From NCBI RefSeq assembly GCF_002929215.1, contig NZ_PJII01000013.1, positions 1-64,000 of the forward strand: 64,000 nucleotides of DNA. Reading direction: 5' to 3'. The DNA comes from Arthrobacter sp. ZGTC412 (lineage in GTDB: Bacteria > Actinomycetota > Actinomycetes > Actinomycetales > Micrococcaceae). Below, piece by piece: positions 31,523 to 40,377 of the stretch. The translations under genes and the position numbers were made by a program. Position 1 is the stretch's first letter, and the number at the start of each line of letters is the position of its first letter. The notes beneath the pieces were generated by a model, which was given only the letters and a program-made list of their open reading frames with translations, searched no databases and was not told the DNA's origin.

Positions 31523-34500
31523 TTAGAGGATGCTGGTCATGCTGTTCCAGCCCGCGCCGAGGTAAACCCTGGGCAGCCACTTGCCGGCACCATTCCCGGG
31601 GTACAGCCACAGCTTGCCCGAACCATCCCGAGCCAGCGCATCGACGTTACCGTCACCGTTGAAATCACCCGGACCAACAATGCTGGTCATGCTGTTCCAG
31701 CCGGCACCGAGGTAAACCCTGGGCAGCCACTTGCCTGCACCATTCCCGGGGTACAGCCACAGCTTGCCCGAACCATCCCGAGCCAGCGCATCGACGTTAC
31801 CGTCACCGTTGAAATCACCCGGACCAACAATGCTGGTCATGCTGTTCCAGCCGGCACCGAGGTAAACCCTGGGCAGCCACTTGCCTGCACCATTCCCGGG
31901 GTACAGCCACAGCTTGCCCGAACCATCCCGAGCCAGCACGTCGGCTTTACCGTCACCGTTGAAATCACCCGGACCAACAATGCTGGTCATGCTGTTCCAG
32001 CCGGCGCCCAGGTAAACCCTGGGCAGCCACTTGCCTGCACCATCCCCGGGGTACAGCCACAGCTTGCCCGAAGTATCCCGAGCCAGCGCATCGGGGTTCC
32101 CGTCACCGGAGAAGTCATGGCGATCGAGGCCGGCCGGCACGTTGATGACAAACTCCCATTGTCCGAGTGGGCTGATGTTGCCGGCACCGTCGACCGCGAT
32201 CGCACGAAGCGTTGAGGTCTGAGTGATGGCAATGGGCTCGGTGTACAGCGGACTGCTTACCGTGGGATCGGTGCCGTCGGTGGTGAACCGGATGGCTGCG
32301 CCCTCGCTGGCGGAGAGGACCGCCGTCGTGGCTGCCGTGAAGGTACCACCCGGGGTGGTGGTCGTCAGCTCCGGAGCTATCGAGTCCACTGTGTAGACCT
32401 CGGTAACGACCGCCGAGGGCACACCCCCGTTCACCGCGATGAATTTCAGGGTGGTGGTTCCCTCTTCGAGGGCGATCTCGCCGGTGTAGGGGGTCCCGTC
32501 CTCCGCGGTGGGTTCTGAACCGTCCATGGTGAAGAAGATCTGCGCACCTTCGGGAGTGGCACTCAGCGTGACGGTTTGGGATTCATTGAAGGTGCCGCCT
32601 GCAGTGCTTGCCGCCGCCGTCGGGGCCTCCGGAGGCGTGGCACCGACCGTGCGGCCCTGAACCACGAAGTCTGTGGTTGTGCCCAGGCTTCTGTTGACCG
32701 GTTCACCGAATGGGTCCTTGAGATGGCGGATCTCGAAGGAGTTGGTGTTGTACGGGCTGCCCGTTACGGCGTGAGGTGTGGAACCGTCACCGAGGTAACC
32801 CTCAGGTGCTCCCTCAGTCCACCGTAGGAACGGCCCGACCTTCTGCTCAAGCAGCGGGGTGAAGTCGCCGTTGCCGTTCATGCTGCCGAGGTCTTCCGTG
32901 TAGCGAAGGCTGCCGGTGTCATCGGCGATAACCTCAAACGTCCCGTAGGGATGGATGATCTGGTAGGTCGAGCCGACCTCAAACACATCGTCACCGCGGA
33001 CACGGATGCGTCCGAAGGCAACCTCGTCTCCGGCGATAACCGCCTCGCCGCTGAAGGCTGCTTCCAGGGCGAGGGTCAACCGCACTTCTTCTCCCTCGAC
33101 TGGCAGGAAGGCTTCAGCGGCCCACCAGAAGGACTCTCCGGGGAAATTATCAGGGAAGGATGGGTCGTTCTCCGGCAATGGCAGTTCCTCGATGATTGGG
33201 CACAGCGGATCGTCGAGGCACAGGTCCAGTTGAACTCCGGTGTGATCTTCCAGCCACGAGGGATATCCGTGGCCACCTGGAACTACTGGACCCATGGCCT
33301 TCAGGTTGTGGATGACGTACCGGAAGTTCCGGATTTCTCCTGCAGCGCCTTCCCCATTGACCGACATAGCCCGAATGAGAGTGGTGCTGCCCACCGTAAT
33401 GGGGGTGCCGTCGTACTCCTTTGTTGAACCGGTGGCCCCGCCGTTGTCGTACGTCGGCTCGGAACCATCGAGCGTGTAGTACACAGTTGCCGGTCCCGCG
33501 CCCTCCGCGGTGGTACCGGTGAGGGTTACCTGCTGGGGACCCGCGTAATTGGGCGCAGCGGCGTCCGGTGTCGCGGCGATCCATGGGCTCGTCGCATCGA
33601 GATTGTAGGTCTCGCTTTTGATTCCCGTGCGCTGGGCCGGCTCGGTGAGGCTGACCGCCATATACCGGAGTTCCGTGGTGCCCGGGGTAGCGAGCGACAC
33701 TGGGGCAACGTCGTTATCATTTAGTGACGGCTGCCACACTTCTCCGTGGCTGACGGAGCCGTCCTCGGCGACCACAGGGTCTGTACCGTCGGTTGTGTAA
33801 ACAATCTTCGCCTCATCGGGGAAGGACGCCTGGATGTTGACCGTCAGGGCTTGATTGTAGGTGCCACCGGGCTTGTCCACTCCGGCGCGGACAGTGGCGA
33901 TCTTGCCCTGCACCGCAAAAAGATTCGTTTCAACCGGTGCTGGGATGCCCGGGCCCTCAATGCGGAAGAAGTTCGTGTTGAAGGGGCTGCCCGTTACTGT
34001 GTGTTCTACGTTGGGGTCACCGATGGATCCGGCATAGGCAGCAGGCACGGGCGAATCCCACTGAAGGAACGGGCCCCAGCTGCCGGACAGTGGTTCATTC
34101 CAGGTGCAGGGCTGCTGCAGGCAGCCGATGTCCTCCGTGAAGCGCACCCTTCCGCGATCATCCGCAGTGACTTCATAGACGCCGTACGGCGTGGTCGCCT
34201 TGTAGGTGGCGTTTGGAGTCATGTCGTCCAGCCGGATCCGCATGCGGGCGAAGGCAGCCTGCTGTCCGTTGATAATTTCTCCGGCGCCTCCAAACGCCGC
34301 TTCCTGGGCCATGATGAGGCGGGCGTCCTGCCCGTTCGGCAACGTCAGCGATGCCTCGGCCGACCACCAGAAGGATTCGTCCGGGAAATTTCCGGGAATC
34401 GCCGGCGGCTGGGATGGATCGTAGCCTGCCCCGACAACGGGGCAGACATTGACGTCGTCGAGGCACAATTCGAGTCGAAGGCCGTTCTGGTCCCCGTACC

Positions 34501-34717
34501 AGTACGGGTAGCCCGTTTCGGGGTTGACTGGTCCAAAGCTTCCCTCTGCCCCCGATACAGCCGCTGGAAGTAGTGCGGGTTGAGGCGCTGCCCCGGCAGG
34601 TAGTGGACTGAATGTGGACAAGAGCACAACCGCCGAGGCAGCAATTCCGGTCCCCCTCCACATCCTGCTCGCGCGGGAGGTACCCCCCGCTGCCGTGCGT
34701 GTACTGTCCAAATTCAT
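31523..34717 (-). CDS. Large secreted protein: two copies of an unnamed domain, chitobiase-like modules, four FG-GAP repeats
   Basis: The 1064-residue protein has a signal peptide (SAVVLLSTFSPLPAGA, cleavage near 43). Residues 62-272 and 476-689 are two copies of an unnamed domain with GPV...GYPxWxxDxxG, LCLDD...CP, FPxESFWWxAEA and VTGSPxNTN motifs. Chitobiase C-terminal-like modules lie at about 278-375, 378-470, 698-778 and 782-860, each with a YTTDGTDP-type turn. Four 50-residue FG-GAP/VCBS repeats (868-1064) start DFxGDGxxDxLARD. No catalytic or anchoring motif is seen, so adhesion is likely. GGGGGAGA precedes the ATG. Confidence 0.88.
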   Translation of the reverse strand: MNLDSTRTAAGGTSRASRMWRGTGIAASAVVLLSTFSPLPAGAAPQPALLPAAVSGAEGSFGPVNPETGYPYWYGDQNGLRLELCLDDVNVCPVVGAGYDPSQPPAIPGNFPDESFWWSAEASLTLPNGQDARLIMAQEAAFGGAGEIINGQQAAFARMRIRLDDMTPNATYKATTPYGVYEVTADDRGRVRFTEDIGCLQQPCTWNEPLSGSWGPFLQWDSPVPAAYAGSIGDPNVEHTVTGSPFNTNFFRIEGPGIPAPVETNLFAVQGKIATVRAGVDKPGGTYNQALTVNIQASFPDEAKIVYTTDGTDPVVAEDGSVSHGEVWQPSLNDNDVAPVSLATPGTTELRYMAVSLTEPAQRTGIKSETYNLDATSPWIAATPDAAAPNYAGPQQVTLTGTTAEGAGPATVYYTLDGSEPTYDNGGATGSTKEYDGTPITVGSTTLIRAMSVNGEGAAGEIRNFRYVIHNLKAMGPVVPGGHGYPSWLEDHTGVQLDLCLDDPLCPIIEELPLPENDPSFPDNFPGESFWWAAEAFLPVEGEEVRLTLALEAAFSGEAVIAGDEVAFGRIRVRGDDVFEVGSTYQIIHPYGTFEVIADDTGSLRYTEDLGSMNGNGDFTPLLEQKVGPFLRWTEGAPEGYLGDGSTPHAVTGSPYNTNSFEIRHLKDPFGEPVNRSLGTTTDFVVQGRTVGATPPEAPTAAASTAGGTFNESQTVTLSATPEGAQIFFTMDGSEPTAEDGTPYTGEIALEEGTTTLKFIAVNGGVPSAVVTEVYTVDSIAPELTTTTPGGTFTAATTAVLSASEGAAIRFTTDGTDPTVSSPLYTEPIAITQTSTLRAIAVDGAGNISPLGQWEFVINVPAGLDRHDFSGDGNPDALARDTSGKLWLYPGDGAGKWLPRVYLGAGWNSMTSIVGPGDFNGDGKADVLARDGSGKLWLYPGNGAGKWLPRVYLGAGWNSMTSIVGPGDFNGDGNVDALARDGSGKLWLYPGNGAGKWLPRVYLGAGWNSMTSIVGPGDFNGDGNVDALARDGSGKLWLYPGNGAGKWLPRVYLGAGWNSMTSIL
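31529..32128 (-). repeat. Four near-identical 150-bp tandem repeats inside the gene
   Basis: The DNA encoding the FG-GAP repeats is a tandem array of 150-bp units starting near 31529, 31679, 31829 and 31979. The first three units differ at only a few bases by eye; the fourth (31979-32128) is slightly more diverged. Recent duplication or gene conversion is implied. Confidence 0.9.
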
Positions 34718-34872
34718 GATTGTCTCCCCCGTTAATTCCGAAACCCCCGACGAGCGAGACTGCTGCCGGGCGTGGCAGGAAAGAGACCTGCCCAGGGGCC
34801 ACTGTTCCGAGGGGACCTTCGGAATACCTTGAGGTGGTACCTAAGTAGCACGTAGCCCTGCCGTCGGATATT

Positions 34873-34917
34873 CGAGTATTCGGTACCCGCGCCGTCGGAA
34901 GCAGCAGCTGATAACGT
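34873..34917 (+). promoter_or_regulatory. CGAGTA-N5-TACCCG element plus -10 (site B)
   Basis: CGAGTA (34873-34878), 5 bases, TACCCG (34884-34889), 22 bases, TAACGT (34912-34917). The flanks TT- and -CGCC match sites at 40284 and 47307. It faces the acyltransferase gene starting 76 bases later. It lies in the 275-bp divergent region and could also affect the minus-strand gene at 34717. Confidence 0.6.
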
Positions 34918-34992
34918 CACGTACGGCTTGGCGGTAGCGTCTACTGCGCGCGCCGTTCAGGGGCTGCAGGCAACAGCAAAGGGACCGGGCGC

Positions 34993-36174
34993 ATGGAGAA
35001 ACCGTTAGTCAGCACAATTCCCGCACCTCCGGCCGCCGCACCTGGACGTATTGCCGGACCGACCCACGGCACCCCAGACCCTTCCGGGCGGGACCGGTAC
35101 CTGGACCTGCTGCGCGCGCTCGCCCTGATCCGGATTGTCGCCTACCATACCTTCTCCGGCGTAGCCTGGCTGAGTCTGGTCTTCCCTTCCATGGGCGTCA
35201 TGTTCGCCCTCGCGGGATCCCTGATGGCGCGCTCCCTCGAGCGGCCTGCCTTGGGTGTTCTGAAAAGCAGGGCCCGGCGCCTGTTGCTGCCTTTGTGGGT
35301 CTACAGCGCCACAGTTCTGATTCTCCTGCTCTGGCAGGGCTGGACTCCGGACCAGGAAGAGGGCCGCTCCTGGCCCGAAATCCTTTTGTGGTTCATCCCG
35401 CTCGGTGACCCGCCCTACCCGGTAAGCGTTGGTTCTGACGCAGGCCTGGTCGATAGCTTGTGGGCCCACGAGGCCGGAGTCATCCTCTGGTACATCCGTG
35501 CCTACTTCTGGTTCATGCTTTTGTCTCCCCTGCTGCTCGCGGCCTTCCGCCGGCTGCCGTGGATTACGCTGGCGGCACCGCTCGGGATCATGGTGCCCAT
35601 CGCCGCCGAATGGGTGACGCTGCCCGACTGGGCGGACAGTGGCGTCACCGACTTTGCCACCTACGGCTCCTGCTGGGTTCTCGGCTTCGCCCACTACACC
35701 GGCATGCTGCGCAGGATCCCGTGGTGGATCGTATTCTCAGCCGGACCGGTGATCATGGCTCTCGGCTTCCTCTGGGCCGCACCCCAGCTTGAAGAGACGG
35801 GCTGGGACCTGAACAACATTCCCTGGGTAGAAGGCCTGTGGGCCCTGGGGTTCTGCGCGATGCTCCTGCGGGTCTCCCCATCCTGGAAGACGCTGCCCCG
35901 GCCGCTCAGGATCCTCGACAGGCCAGTCACCCTCATCAACAACAGGGCCGTCACCATCTATCTCTGGCATACCCTGCTGCTGTCGGTCTCTTACGCGATC
36001 GTCGACAGGCTCTACAACAACGACCAGATTGCCGAGGCCATGCCCTGGCTGCTGGAGAGCGAGTGGACCCTTTTCGTTGGCATCTGGCTGCTCCTCGCCA
36101 TCGTGTTCCTCACTATCGGCTGGGCCGAGGACGTGGCTGCCAGACGGACCCCGCAGCTCTGGCCGGACAGATAA
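34993..36174 (+). CDS. Acyltransferase 3 family membrane protein (OafA/YrhL-like)
   Basis: The 393-residue protein has a Pro-rich N-terminal tail, then RDRYLDLLRALALIRIVAYHT, which carries the Arg and His conserved in acyltransferase-3 enzymes, and about ten transmembrane helices to residue 375. Such proteins transfer acetyl or other acyl groups onto surface polysaccharides or peptidoglycan. It is divergent from the 1064-residue secreted protein and has the CGAGTA element upstream, as does the polysaccharide operon at 47445, so it may decorate that polymer. That link is an inference. Confidence 0.9.
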   Translation: MEKPLVSTIPAPPAAAPGRIAGPTHGTPDPSGRDRYLDLLRALALIRIVAYHTFSGVAWLSLVFPSMGVMFALAGSLMARSLERPALGVLKSRARRLLLPLWVYSATVLILLLWQGWTPDQEEGRSWPEILLWFIPLGDPPYPVSVGSDAGLVDSLWAHEAGVILWYIRAYFWFMLLSPLLLAAFRRLPWITLAAPLGIMVPIAAEWVTLPDWADSGVTDFATYGSCWVLGFAHYTGMLRRIPWWIVFSAGPVIMALGFLWAAPQLEETGWDLNNIPWVEGLWALGFCAMLLRVSPSWKTLPRPLRILDRPVTLINNRAVTIYLWHTLLLSVSYAIVDRLYNNDQIAEAMPWLLESEWTLFVGIWLLLAIVFLTIGWAEDVAARRTPQLWPDR

Positions 36175-36371
36175 CGTCCGCTGTCCGCCTTCGAGTCCTC
36201 GGTTCTTGGAAAAAGCTGGGGTTGTGCGGCACGCAGCCCAGGCCCTGAAGCAGGGATGCAGGGTCTTCCCAAGGTCGATCCGCCACTGTGACGGTGGCGG
36301 GGAAATCCACTTCTCGGCCTGGCCTTGAAGGTACTGGGGGCCATTAATGGAGAGTCATCTGAGGAGTCACC
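36175..36371 (+). other. 197-bp structured leader
   Basis: It holds CCCTG-AAG-CAGGG, with a second CAGGG just downstream offering an alternative pairing (about 36244-36270), and a CCGCCAC/GTGGCGG hairpin (about 36280-36300). This suggests a structured RNA leader to the gene at 36372. It fits no riboswitch class I can confirm. Confidence 0.45.
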
Positions 36372-38528
36372 ATGTTTTCCAAATCTGTTGACCGGCCCGA
36401 GATGCCAGACGGAGCGCGCCGCGCCCGCCGGACAGACCGCCAGCCAATGACTACAACCGCCCGCCGTCTTGCCGCTGTGGTCTCCGGCGCGCTGCTGGCC
36501 GCATCGCTTGCACCGCTCGCTGCCCTTCCGGGCAGCGCTGCCACAGCAGGCATGGGGCCGGTGGATGAGACAAACGGGTTTCCCACCTGGTATTCGGACG
36601 GGACCGTCCGCCTGCAGCTCTGCTACGAAGCAGGGAAGGGCTGCCTTGTCGAACCACCCAACCCGGACCTGCCCGCATCTTACCCGGACAATTTCCCTGA
36701 CGAAGCCTTCTGGTTCGCAGCTGAGGCGTCCAGCGGCAACCTGGGCCTTTATGAAGCCGCTCTCGAAGCAGCACATGCCAATGAAGCTGTGATCGACGGC
36801 GATCAGATGGGATTCGGCAGGCTGCGGTTCCGGCTGGACGGGCTTCAGGCCGGACAGTCCTACACGATCACCCACCCGTACGGGGTCCACACCTTCGCGG
36901 CCGACAACTTCGGGGAAATCAACGAGACCCTCGATCAGGGCGCCTGCGCCCCGAACGAGACGACGGCCTGCGACTGGGCAGGCGTCGGCGCCGGCTTCCT
37001 GGGAGATTACCGTGCCGGTTCAACAGCCACTTTCCTCAAGCAGGTCGGGGCACCTGCCGGCACCATCGGCGACATCAACACCGCCCGGGCCGTCACCGGC
37101 GCTCCCTCAGGCAACAACTTCGTGCGGGTTGACGGACCGAACGCCGGTGGACCCGGCGTTGACACACTGACGGTCAGCACCTTCACCGTCCAGGGCCTCA
37201 TCGCCGAGGGCACCGAAGGCGGTCCCTCGACGCCGGATCTGGCCGCAGCCAGCGACAGCGGCCGCTCCTCAGCGGACAACGTCACCAACGTGACCGCGCC
37301 GACCCTGTCCGGTACGCTGCCGGCGGGCACCACAGGGCCGGTTGAGCTGGTGGTCAACGGCGGTGCAGCCCAGGCAGCCACGGTTACCGGCTCCACGTAC
37401 TCCTTGAAGCTGGCGCCGCTGGCCCAGGGACGCCACACCGTGCAGGCCCGTGCCGGAGCCCTGACCTCCGGCACACTCACCTTCACCGTGGACACGACGG
37501 CGCCGGCTGTCGCCGTGACGGCTCCATTTCCGTCCACGCCCAGCCTGGACAACACTCCGACGCTGAACTTCAGCAGCGCTGATCCGCAGGCACGGTACGA
37601 ATGCCGGCTGCTTCCCACCAACGGCGACTGGGACCCGACCTGCACGTCGCCGAAGACCTGGGACGCCCAGACCAACGGCTTCTTCACCTTCAGCGTCCGC
37701 GCGACGGACACGGCCGGAAACACGGGTGTTGTCGCCAACCGGAACGTCCGAATTGGTACGGGTACCGGCGTCACCAGCACCGCGCGGGACTTCAACGGCG
37801 ACGGGCGTGCTGATCTCGTGGCACGCGACTCAAGCGGAGTGCTGTGGACCTATCTCGGCAACGGCGCAGGCAGCTTCCCCAACCGGATCAGGGTCGGCGC
37901 CGGCTGGAACGTCATGAACTCGATCAGCGCAACCGGCGACCTTACCGGTGACGGCCGTGCTGACATCGTGGCCCGCGACTCCAGCGGAGTGCTGTGGACC
38001 TACCGCGGCAACGGCTCCGGCACCTTCCCCACCAGGGTTCGCGTTGGGGCAGGCTGGAACACCATGAAGAACATCAGCGCAGCCAGTGATGTCACGGGCG
38101 ACGGACGGAATGATTTGCTCGCCACCGACTCCCAGGGAGTCCTGTGGAGCTACGCCGGCAACAACACCGGCATCTTCCCGTCCCGCATCAGCGCCGGCGC
38201 AGGTTGGGGCGCCTTTGCGGTCAACGCCGCCGGTGACCTCAACCGGGACGGCAGGGCCGACCTCGTGGCCCGCGACGCCAGCGGAGTTCTGTGGTCCTAC
38301 ATGGGCAACGGCGCCGGCGCCTTCCCCGCCCGGGTCAGTGCAGGCGCAGGCTGGAACACCATGAATGCCATCAGCGGCGCTGCGGACCTCAACAGCGACG
38401 GACGTGACGACCTCGTGGCCCGCGACAGGAGCGGAGTTCTCTGGTCCTACCTGGGCAACGGCGCCGGCACCTTCCCCACCCGGGTAAAGGCCGGCGGCGG
38501 CTGGAACATCATGAACGCCCTCAGCTAA
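36372..38528 (+). CDS. Secreted protein with unnamed domain and five FG-GAP repeats
   Basis: The 718-residue protein has a long N-terminus and signal sequence (RRLAAVVSGALLAASLAPLAALPGSAATA). Residues 61-277 are a third copy of the domain found twice in the protein at 31523 (MGPVDETNGFPTWYSD, FPDEAFWFAAEA, ITHPYGVH, VTGAPSGNNFVRV). An Ig-like region (about 300-460) follows, then five FG-GAP/VCBS repeats (about 470-718; DFNGDGRADLVARDSSGVLW). GAGGAGT precedes the ATG. A surface adhesion or sensing role is inferred; no enzyme motif is seen. It ends at a strong terminator. Confidence 0.88.
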   Translation: MFSKSVDRPEMPDGARRARRTDRQPMTTTARRLAAVVSGALLAASLAPLAALPGSAATAGMGPVDETNGFPTWYSDGTVRLQLCYEAGKGCLVEPPNPDLPASYPDNFPDEAFWFAAEASSGNLGLYEAALEAAHANEAVIDGDQMGFGRLRFRLDGLQAGQSYTITHPYGVHTFAADNFGEINETLDQGACAPNETTACDWAGVGAGFLGDYRAGSTATFLKQVGAPAGTIGDINTARAVTGAPSGNNFVRVDGPNAGGPGVDTLTVSTFTVQGLIAEGTEGGPSTPDLAAASDSGRSSADNVTNVTAPTLSGTLPAGTTGPVELVVNGGAAQAATVTGSTYSLKLAPLAQGRHTVQARAGALTSGTLTFTVDTTAPAVAVTAPFPSTPSLDNTPTLNFSSADPQARYECRLLPTNGDWDPTCTSPKTWDAQTNGFFTFSVRATDTAGNTGVVANRNVRIGTGTGVTSTARDFNGDGRADLVARDSSGVLWTYLGNGAGSFPNRIRVGAGWNVMNSISATGDLTGDGRADIVARDSSGVLWTYRGNGSGTFPTRVRVGAGWNTMKNISAASDVTGDGRNDLLATDSQGVLWSYAGNNTGIFPSRISAGAGWGAFAVNAAGDLNRDGRADLVARDASGVLWSYMGNGAGAFPARVSAGAGWNTMNAISGAADLNSDGRDDLVARDRSGVLWSYLGNGAGTFPTRVKAGGGWNIMNALS

Positions 38529-38551
38529 GGCACTGCATAGTCTGACCAATG

Positions 38552-38592
38552 CAAGTACCGCCCGCGTACATGGAGTACGCGGGCGGTACTTG
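38552..38592. terminator. Perfect 18-bp hairpin terminator, probably bidirectional
   Basis: Arms at 38552-38569 (CAAGTACCGCCCGCGTAC) and 38575-38592 (GTACGCGGGCGGTACTTG) enclose the loop ATGGA. It sits between the convergent genes ending at 38528 and 38605. Confidence 0.85.
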
Positions 38593-38604
38593 TCTGGACG
38601 CCTG

Positions 38605-39390
38605 TCAGAGCCGAGCGTCGATATGGCTCTGCACGATGGCAGCGAGTGTCCGGAGTACCTGCTGCTCGGACGGCGGGAAGGCCCGGGGTTTTTGGTCGAT
38701 GATGCACAGGGTTCCGATGTTCCAGCCGCGCGGCCCGTGCAAGGGATAGCCGGCGTAGAAGCGGATGTGCGGCTCCCCCACAACCAGCGGATTGGACGCG
38801 AAACGTTCATCCTCAAACGTGTCGTTACTGATCAGCATCGAGTTGTGTTCCACCGTTGCCGCGCAAAGCGCAATCTGACGGGGAGTCTCCTCGCGGAGGG
38901 GCCCGAAGACAGACTTGAAGTACTGGGCGTCTTCGGCGATAAGTGACATTGAGGCAGCACCAACGTTGAAGAATTTCCTAGTGGCAGCCACAATCCGGTC
39001 AAAGGTCTCCTCCCGCCCGCTGTGCAGAAGGTCCGTTTCGCGCAGAGATTCCAGGCGTTCCGCCTCTGCACGTTCAGGAGTCAGCAGGAAGCTCCCTGCG
39101 GCGCCCAGGGCCGAGAACGCGTGCTCACGGGTCTTCTTCCGGCTGGCCGGCCTGGCTGCACCACGGCCGGGTTCAAGCCTCGGCCAGGCCAGCGCACCAT
39201 GAAGGTACGCGTCCAACTCGAACTCCGACCACTGGGAGCGGCCGCGATTAGCAGGCAAAAGTTTCCGGGGATCTACACCGATTGTGGCAGCGAGCTCAAG
39301 CCGCCGCTCCATCTCTTCATCCACACCGTCCAACTCCAAACCACATCGCACTTCACGAACCAAGTTTTTCCGCAGCTGCGCAAAAACCAT
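38605..39390 (-). CDS. GAF domain protein
   Basis: From ATG 39390 the product has 261 residues. An N-terminal helical part (MVFAQLRKNLVREVRCGLEL) is followed by a GAF domain (about 105-260) with FFNVGAASMSLIAEDAQYFKSVFG, LCAATVEHNSMLISNDTFEDERF, and GYPLHGPRGWNIGTLCIIDQKPR, as in phytochrome-like GAF sensors. No output domain is present, so it may sense through a partner. The frame is open upstream to a TTG/ATG at 39495 without a ribosome site; the start is uncertain. It is divergent from the NAD(P)-binding gene. Confidence 0.8.
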   Translation of the reverse strand: MVFAQLRKNLVREVRCGLELDGVDEEMERRLELAATIGVDPRKLLPANRGRSQWSEFELDAYLHGALAWPRLEPGRGAARPASRKKTREHAFSALGAAGSFLLTPERAEAERLESLRETDLLHSGREETFDRIVAATRKFFNVGAASMSLIAEDAQYFKSVFGPLREETPRQIALCAATVEHNSMLISNDTFEDERFASNPLVVGEPHIRFYAGYPLHGPRGWNIGTLCIIDQKPRAFPPSEQQVLRTLAAIVQSHIDARL

Positions 39391-39515
39391 GTTGATAAGG
39401 CTACTTACTACTTCACCTCCAAGGCTACCCCGCCCACACAAAAAGGCATGCGTATCGGAAACTGGCAATGGAGTCGTGACCCAATTTGTCCTCAACTACT
39501 CATAGGATTTCTTGC

Positions 39516-40265
39516 ATGAGGATTGCCGTTGCAGGGGGAACAGGAACCGTGGGGCGCCACGTCGTCGAGATAGCACGCGAGCGCGGTCATGACGCCATCA
39601 GCCTGAGCCGATCCGAGGGCGTGGACCTGGTGAACGGCCGCGGCCTCGACCAGGCGCTCCAAGGTGCGGAGACAGTCATTGACGTGTCCGGCATCCAGAC
39701 CATGTCCACCAAAAAGGCAGTGGACTTCTACACCAATGCCACCCAGAACCTGCTGGCGGCGGAGAAGAAGGCCGGCGTGCGTCACCATGTGGCGCTCTCC
39801 ATCGTGGGCATCGACAAGGCAACCTCGGGACTGTACGCCGGAAAGTTGGTGCAGGAGGACGAAGTCAGGCACGGCGGAATACCCTGGTCCCTCCTGAGGT
39901 CCACGCAGTTCCACGAATTTGTACCGATGGCAGTCAGGGCCGTCTCGGCCGGGCCGCTGGTTCTGGTCCCGAAAATGTTCACCCAGCCGGTGGCTGCCCG
40001 GGAAGTTGCCGAAGCCTTGGTGATTGCAGCAGAGACAGGGCCTAAGGGGCGGCTCCCCGATCTTGGCGGGCCCCGCGCCGAAAAACTTGCCGACCTGGTC
40101 CGCGCTTACCTGCAGAAGACGGGCAAGCGGAAGCGCATCGTGCAGCTGAATGTTCCCGGCCGCATGGGCAAGGCAATGCGGAAGGGCGGGCTGATTCCCA
40201 AGGCGGGTGCCGACGTCGGACGCCAGACATTCCAGGAATGGCTGGAAACGCACCAAGACAAGTAG
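39516..40265 (+). CDS. NAD(P)-binding Rossmann-fold protein (NmrA/atypical SDR)
   Basis: From ATG 39516 the protein has 249 residues. The N-terminus MRIAVAGGTGTVGRHVVEIA has the GxxGxxG dinucleotide motif. It continues with VIDVSGIQ, HHVALSIVGID and an LLRSTQFHEF segment typical of NmrA-like or atypical SDR proteins. It lacks the classical YxxxK dyad, so a reductase or redox-sensing role is possible. AGGA lies about 11 bases before the ATG. It is independent of the following ANTAR gene, which has its own promoter element. Confidence 0.88.
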   Translation: MRIAVAGGTGTVGRHVVEIARERGHDAISLSRSEGVDLVNGRGLDQALQGAETVIDVSGIQTMSTKKAVDFYTNATQNLLAAEKKAGVRHHVALSIVGIDKATSGLYAGKLVQEDEVRHGGIPWSLLRSTQFHEFVPMAVRAVSAGPLVLVPKMFTQPVAAREVAEALVIAAETGPKGRLPDLGGPRAEKLADLVRAYLQKTGKRKRIVQLNVPGRMGKAMRKGGLIPKAGADVGRQTFQEWLETHQDK

Positions 40266-40283
40266 CCCCCGCAGGGGTAAATT

Positions 40284-40328
40284 CGAGTACCCGCTACTCG
40301 TGCCCTCCCCCGCAGCCCCGCCTAGATT
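40284..40328 (+). promoter_or_regulatory. CGAGTA-N5-TACTCG element plus -10 (site C)
   Basis: CGAGTA (40284-40289), 5 bases, TACTCG (40295-40300), 22 bases, TAGATT (40323-40328). The start codon of the ANTAR gene is 50 bases later. The half-sites are perfectly inverted, with TT before and TGCC after. Confidence 0.65.
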
Positions 40329-40337
40329 CGAAGTGCA

Positions 40338-40360
40338 GCCCGCGAATTACTCGCGCGGGC
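40338..40360 (+). promoter_or_regulatory. Leader hairpin before the ANTAR gene
   Basis: GCCCGCG (40338-40344) and CGCGGGC (40354-40360) form a 7-bp stem with a 9-base loop, just downstream of the predicted transcription start of site C and 17 bases before GTG 40378. Confidence 0.4.
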
Positions 40361-40377
40361 GAGGTTCGAACGGGGGC

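Noticed and set aside
36268-36310. Cobalamin riboswitch-like CCGCCACTGTGAC
   Set aside because: The upstream conserved elements of the class are absent and the downstream gene has no link to cobalamin.
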